This document shows, piece after piece, positions 60,300 to 64,000 of a stretch of DNA of 64,000 nucleotides. The stretch comes from Adenanthera pavonina (Eukaryota; Streptophyta; Magnoliopsida; Fabales; Fabaceae). The position numbers and the translations under genes are program-made. Where the stretch lies: the NCBI GenBank assembly GCA_026686845.1, contig JAIVEN010000001.1, forward strand, positions 32,232,001-32,296,000, given 5' to 3'. How positions within the stretch are numbered: position 1 is the stretch's first letter; the number at the start of each line of letters is the position of its first letter. Below the pieces are notes generated by a model that worked only from the letters and a program-made list of their open reading frames with translations, did no database searches and was not told the origin of the DNA.

Positions 60300-63200
60300 A
60301 GAAAGCTGGGTAGTCTAAAATGGAGTCTTTAATGAAACAGGAAACTTGTTTGATAAAAGCTTCTACAAGCACATCACATAGCAAGGAAATAAATGTTGCT
60401 AAAGATAGGAGTTTGGATAATAACCTAAGGAACCCCTTACCAGGATTCTTTATTGTGCTTTAATGTTGTGGCCAACATTAGTGTTTTGATGGAGGTGGAT
60501 GATCTTCTTGATGACGATGGAGAGCTTGTAACACCTTATTTTTATCTATATTTTCCCATATATTATAGTATGTACAATTTCCAATGAACACATATTAAGA
60601 GCTTGAACCATTAATAGAAACAAAATATTTAATTAAAAAACATGGTACTATTCATTTGGTTCTCAAATTTTCTGAACGAAATTTGAAAAATCATAACTTA
60701 ATCCAGAAAAATCATATCAATGTAGTTCAAGTTTCTAAATGAATATAGAAATATGATATACAAGATAAAAATATGAAAATTTCCTTTAATCTGACCAATT
60801 AGTATAGTTTATTGTTCAAACTTACACTATACACATGGTCATTTCTCTCTTTTTCAGGATTTTGGCCGTAAATTTAAAAATTCATATCTAACTCTATACT
60901 AAGCCAAATCATGGATTCTATATTCCATTAGAAATATATATATGTCTAATTGTCTTCATATTTTTATTATCCATTTATTTAGTCTATACATGGCACAGCA
61001 TCAATTTGAATCACTAGGGATCAGAACATCACTTTTTCTGGAACAGTCTTGGGAAAACTTGTATATCACTCATTGTATAGCTCCAATTGAACTCAAACTA
61101 GTGGTATATTAACCTCAAAAGATAAATATTTTCATAAATGTAAGCCATTAAATTTTTTGAGCTCTGTACGATTTTATATTACTTTTCAAAGAGAAGTAAT
61201 ATCTTCAGTAAAATTCGCAGCCTTCACATCACTGTCTAGTTTTGATCCTGAAGTTTAAAATTACACTATAAATAGTACATAAATCCAAATTATGTGTTAT
61301 TTAGCTCATTGGAAACCTTGTTCTCTCTACTTTCAGAGCATATATAACACTTGACTTACTTTCCCTGTTTCTATCAAACAATGTTAACTTTACTTTCATT
61401 GCTATAAAATAAACTTCTAGCAATATAACATGGTAAAGTAGACTTCGTAATAAGCTCACATGATCATTCCATATTTCAAATCCATGCCAAACATTTCATA
61501 ATGCTCATAAGGATGTAATAGTACAATGTCACAGATCTAAAAGCATACACATGGTTTTATGCATAATTTCAAAATATACAATCATAACTTGACGATATCA
61601 TTAAGCATCTTCCTCTTCTTCATTCTCCTTAGCTTTTTGGACTCCTTTGCCATAGCCTGTGCCTATCATTTGGGATACTTGAGGGGATGAGATTGGGGGA
61701 AATCTTAATAGCAAGTTACATTTCATGAAATTATGTCAATCATGTCAAATAACTCACATTTGATCACATTTAATCACATCAATCACATTTAAACAATAAA
61801 TTGCCACATTGATCATAAAAATTTTGACAGCATAACGGCTTAGAAAATGGATATCCTGGGGAATAAAACCCCTCATTTTAAATCCAAGACCAATCAAAGA
61901 AATCACAATTGCAATATGGCACCACAATTTAATCATAGAAAGATAATGAAAGAACATAAAGCAAGAATATGAAACTTAGCTATCTTGAAGTATCCCTTTA
62001 GTTCTTCCTCTTGAATCCAATGCTTTACCACTTGGTTCCACCTCCTTCAAGAAGTTACTTGGGCTTTATCAATTCCTAATACACCATCAAACACTCACTT
62101 TATTCATTGGTTTCATGAGTTACTTCTTAAAAACTCACAAAACCCTAGAATTTCATTTTCTTTACCTTAAGCTTTTTATTTAACCCCATACTTGCTCTTA
62201 AGGTTTTGGACCATGGAGAATCCATTTTTAGCATCAAATTAATGAAAATCAAACTCTTTCCCATCATATTAAACTGACCGAAACAAGGATTGGAAGAGGA
62301 AAAAAGTTATTTTCATTTTCTTACTTCCAAACATACCAAACCTTGTTCCTTTCACTTAATCTTATGCTTTCTCTTTCATTTATGGCAAAAAAATCACTTT
62401 CTCTCCTAACTCCTTTATCTTGGACGAAATTTACAGCAAAGGAGGAGCAGAGGAACTCAAGAAAACTAACCTTAAATCATTCAAAACTTGAAGGAAAATT
62501 ACTTAGAATTTCAAAGGAAAATTCTTACCCATTTCTTGATTTTTCCTTCTTCCCCTTCTTCATGTTTTTCTCTTCTTTCTTTGCTATTTTTCAGACCTCT
62601 CTCCACTCTTTCTTTGCTTCTTTGGTCGGCCAAAACATGAACCAAAGTGGGAAATATATTAAACTCAGCAACCAATAGGAATTTGCCACCAAAGCTTCTT
62701 GATTTCTCTTGAAAATTCATGAAAATATTAAATTAATGCCATTTTGTCATGTGCTACAGATGGAGCACGAATTTGAGGCTACTTTGGTCTAAAAATTTTA
62801 GATAATTACTTATCCAGATATATCATGAACCAGTCTGGACAAATAAAGCTACTTTAGCAGTATATTTTACTATTATTGGGATACTAATTATAATTATATT
62901 GGGATATAAAATTACCATAATATACTTATCCCAATTGATCCAAATATAAGACTCACACATTTTTCTTGAATGAATACTGCTTCTTCCTGCTCTCCAAACT
63001 AACATTTATCGGGTAAGACATTTATATTAAATCATAATTACCCAATAAATATTATTTTGATCTTGATAAATTTCATACTATATTCCATTGGCCTTAGCTC
63101 ATTGAGAGCTTCATTTTGACTATAATTTTTTATATTTACAAAAATGCCCTTAACCTAGGATAAATTTATAATTTTTAAAATTTTTGGGTCTTAGGTGTAA

Positions 63201-64000
63201 TTTTTGCCAAAATATTTGACTTCTCTCCCCCACGTGAATTCTTATGTACTTGGGGACAAAACTATCATTTCCATAATTCTTAAGGAAAAAAATATAATTT
63301 CTTATTTTTCCATCTAATTGGAAAAAATGACCTCTTTACCCTATTTAACACAAAACGGTGTCTGTCTATTTTTACAAATTCCTTATGTATTTTTAATTAT
63401 CTAACATTTTAAGGATATTACAGAGCTCCCTTAGGAACTTCCAGAACCTACAGATAATATTAAAAAACTTATGAATATTTATCCTTGATTTCCTATTTCT
63501 AGAGAAGATTTTAAAGCATGGTGTAAGCCATGGGAAAATGCCCTTATTGTAACTGTTCTGGGTAAATGACTTAAGGGTTATGAAAATCTGGTTTTCATGG
63601 ATTTAAGAGTGTTCTAACTTTGAAGTTATTGATTTGCCAAACAATTACTTCATAATTTGTTTCCCAAAGGAAGATCATGGAAAGGCTCAATATAGAAAGG
63701 TTTTATATAAAGGGCCATGGTGATAATGCAACATTGTGTTTATGCAAAGATGGACTCCTTTCTTTGATTTGACGCAATGAATAATGAATTAGGAAGAATG
63801 ACTATCTAGTTCAAGATTCCTTCAATTCCTATGCATTGTTACAATAGTAGTTTTATTTGATAGCTAGGAGATAGGATTGACAAGACATTAAAAGTTGGTA
63901 TGAATAACCTAAGGGATCTCACATCAACAAATGCAAAGATTGAAAGAGGGAAATTTACAAGACTATGTGTTGAGATTGACTTACAAAAGAGTCTTATCCT
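60300..64000 (+). pseudogene. LINE ORF1 (DUF4283-like), interrupted by a solo LTR and running off the window
   Basis: The first part (60300-60526) ends ..EVDDLLDDDGEL. Reading resumes after the solo LTR at 63428 with LPEPTDNIKKLMN. From 63520 the text matches the DUF4283 domain at the start of plant LINE ORF1 proteins: CKPWENALIVTVLGK, then VIDLPNNYFIICF, KVLYKGPW, and near the end IERGKFTRLCVEIDL with small frame slips. Several stops are present. The domain is thought to bind RNA or nucleic acid in the element's particle. The element continues to the right of the window. Confidence 0.65.
60527..63422. mobile_element. Solo LTR, copy 2 of the TGTAACAC family
   Basis: 2896 bp from TGTAACACC to ATATTACA, flanked by GAGCT (60522-60526 and 63423-63427). 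It matches copy 1 (46558-49457) end to end in the same orientation. It sits inside LINE ORF1, so it is younger than that LINE. A minus-strand open stretch (61754-61957) corresponds to 47768-47950 of copy 1. Confidence 0.88.

Noticed and set aside
46558..63422. Single large LTR retrotransposon bounded by the two 2.9 kb repeats
   Set aside because: Each repeat has its own, different TSD, and the space between holds unrelated elements and no gypsy domains or primer site.
1..64000. tRNA, rRNA, CRISPR, operon or prokaryotic signals
   Set aside because: No cloverleaf, rRNA core, regularly spaced repeat-spacer array or ribosome-binding sites were seen; all recognised features are of plant nuclear type.

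Overview
This window reads as plant nuclear DNA, most likely a eudicot, from an AT-rich, transposon-dense, gene-poor region. The evidence is Ty1/copia Sirevirus-type LTR elements, LTRs of the TGTAACA type usual for plant Ty3/gypsy elements, a LINE with a DUF4283-like ORF1, hAT and CACTA elements, a Helitron replicase fragment and an RPA1-like pseudogene with introns. I see no intact host gene, tRNA, rRNA or prokaryotic feature. Species cannot be told from the sequence alone.

Layout. 1-2280: repeat-like non-coding DNA, probably part of an LTR. 2281-3825: diverged solo LTR of the Sirevirus type, + orientation. 4864-7189: broken RPA1-like gene with exon/intron structure, + strand. 9333-21485: Sirevirus A (minus strand, TSD GATTT), structurally complete but full of stops and frameshifts. 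23852-38307: a C2H2 zinc-finger gene with a C-terminal EAR-type motif, split first by a 628 bp hAT element (24043-24670, 8 bp TSD) and then by Sirevirus B (24754-37659, TSD CCGTC). Sirevirus B itself carries a 2.2 kb solo LTR (30139-32360, TSD CACAC). 38432-39925: Helitron Rep fragment, minus strand. 43201-43492: RNase H-like LINE fragment. 43635-45157: non-autonomous CACTA element. 46558-49457: solo LTR with TSD ATATT. 50273-58403: Sirevirus C (TSD CCCCC), a deletion derivative without most of pol. 59255-59826: LINE zf-RVT tail. 60300-64000: LINE ORF1 interrupted by a second solo LTR of the same family (60527-63422, TSD GAGCT).

How the parts relate. The three Sireviruses are one family in the same (minus) orientation. 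They share 1.4-1.9 kb LTRs packed with palindromic repeats, a Met-tRNA-type primer site, repeated polypurine tracts, a gag with two zinc knuckles, a copia-order pol, and a separate third ORF of about 740 codons downstream of pol. That ORF is preceded by a roughly 1 kb spacer that resembles the LTR U3 and has a conserved TATA-like box. No copy is autonomous. The nesting gives a relative order: zinc-finger gene, then hAT and Sirevirus B, then the solo LTR inside B. Removing the insertions in thought brings the RPA-like gene, the zinc-finger gene and the Helitron Rep to within about 7 kb, so they may once have formed a single Helitron locus.
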